DNA of 5,958 nucleotides from Candidatus Hecatellales archaeon ex4484_218 (lineage in GTDB: Archaea; Thermoproteota; Bathyarchaeia; Hecatellales; Hecatellaceae). The stretch is from assembly GCA_002254975.1 (NCBI GenBank), contig NJEB01000041.1, forward strand, positions 1 through 5,958. Direction: 5' to 3'. The translations under genes were made by a program, and so were the position numbers. Shown here piece by piece: positions 5,807 to 5,958 of the stretch. Below the pieces are notes generated by a model, which was not told where the DNA came from, made no database searches, and worked only from the letters and a program-made list of their open reading frames with translations. How positions within the stretch are numbered: position 1 is the stretch's first letter; each line of letters starts with the position of its first letter.

Positions 5807-5958
5807 TTGTCCAAAAAATCTGATGAAAAAATTGTTCATGTAGATATTTTAACCCCAAAACAAGTTTTATTCTTTGGAAAAATCATTGAAATGTTAAAAA
5901 ATAAAGATATCAAAGTTTATGTTACCTCAAGAAGGTATAGGGAAGTAATTCAACTTTT
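5807..5958 (+). CDS. DUF354 family protein (GT-B fold), N-terminal fragment cut by window end
   Basis: Fifty residues are visible. HVDILTPKQVLFFGKIIEML (11-30) and VYVTSRRYREV (37-47) match the N-terminal pattern of DUF354 proteins (a strand ending in D, TPKQ, a helix, then a strand ending TSR-x-Y). DUF354 is a GT-B fold family related to UDP-GlcNAc 2-epimerases and glycosyltransferases; many archaea carry it and its exact reaction is not established. TTG 5807 is taken as the start: the frame is closed by TGA at 5801-5803, and no ATG or GTG precedes the conserved core. It could give MSKKSDEKIVHVDIL. An ATG at 5823 is one base out of frame (see findings). It is divergent to the DUF294-dehydrogenase operon, so a shared role in nucleotide-sugar or glycan metabolism is plausible. 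Confidence 0.75.
   Translation, partial: MSKKSDEKIVHVDILTPKQVLFFGKIIEMLKNKDIKVYVTSRRYREVIQL

Noticed and set aside
1..5958. tRNA genes, CRISPR repeats, insertion sequences, attachment sites
   Set aside because: No tRNA-like arms, regular spaced repeats, transposase motifs or terminal inverted repeats were seen on either strand.

Overview
The window looks like chromosomal DNA from an archaeon of the TACK side of the tree, possibly a Bathyarchaeia-like or thaumarchaeal lineage. The evidence is a 66-residue protein that reads as ribosomal protein eL38, which among archaea is essentially found outside the classical Euryarchaeota, a Trm14-type THUMP tRNA methyltransferase, a DUF354 gene start, archaeal TATA boxes about 35 nt before start codons, and Shine-Dalgarno sites matching the archaeal GGAGGTGATC complement. 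The DNA is strongly AT-rich with A/T-ending codons. I see no mobile element, RNA gene or CRISPR array.

Left half, + strand (2-2452): the 3' part of a tRNA guanine-N2 methyltransferase gene (probably trm14), an unrecognised 107-residue helical protein, then a likely transcription unit of ubiX (flavin prenyltransferase), the eL38 gene and a MoaD/ThiS/Urm1-like beta-grasp protein. The last one ends in Arg-Gly instead of Gly-Gly. ubiX and the eL38 gene both begin with TTG behind GGTG-type Shine-Dalgarno sites.

Right half: two - strand genes run towards the left block and meet it with only 5 nt between stop codons. First in transcription order is a 619-residue signalling protein (cyclic-nucleotide-binding-like domain, two CBS domains, DUF294 GlnD-like nucleotidyltransferase, DUF294 C-terminal domain). 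Seventeen nt later comes a nucleotide-sugar dehydrogenase of the UDP-glucose/UDP-ManNAc dehydrogenase family, with a strong GGAGGT site and a TTG start. This dehydrogenase keeps the catalytic Cys, Lys, Asn and Thr but has Ile and Thr where the family has its Glu and Asp. Divergently, at the right edge, begins a DUF354 gene (GT-B fold, related to UDP-GlcNAc 2-epimerases and glycosyltransferases). The two divergent starts share a short intergenic region with a TATA-like box for each direction.

Together the right half suggests a small nucleotide-sugar or surface-glycan locus with its own ligand-sensing regulator. The left half is a housekeeping cluster of tRNA modification, translation and cofactor genes. 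Nothing here is proof of a new system. The points most worth following are the altered active site of the dehydrogenase paired with the DUF294 sensor, and the ubiquitin-like protein lacking a diglycine end.
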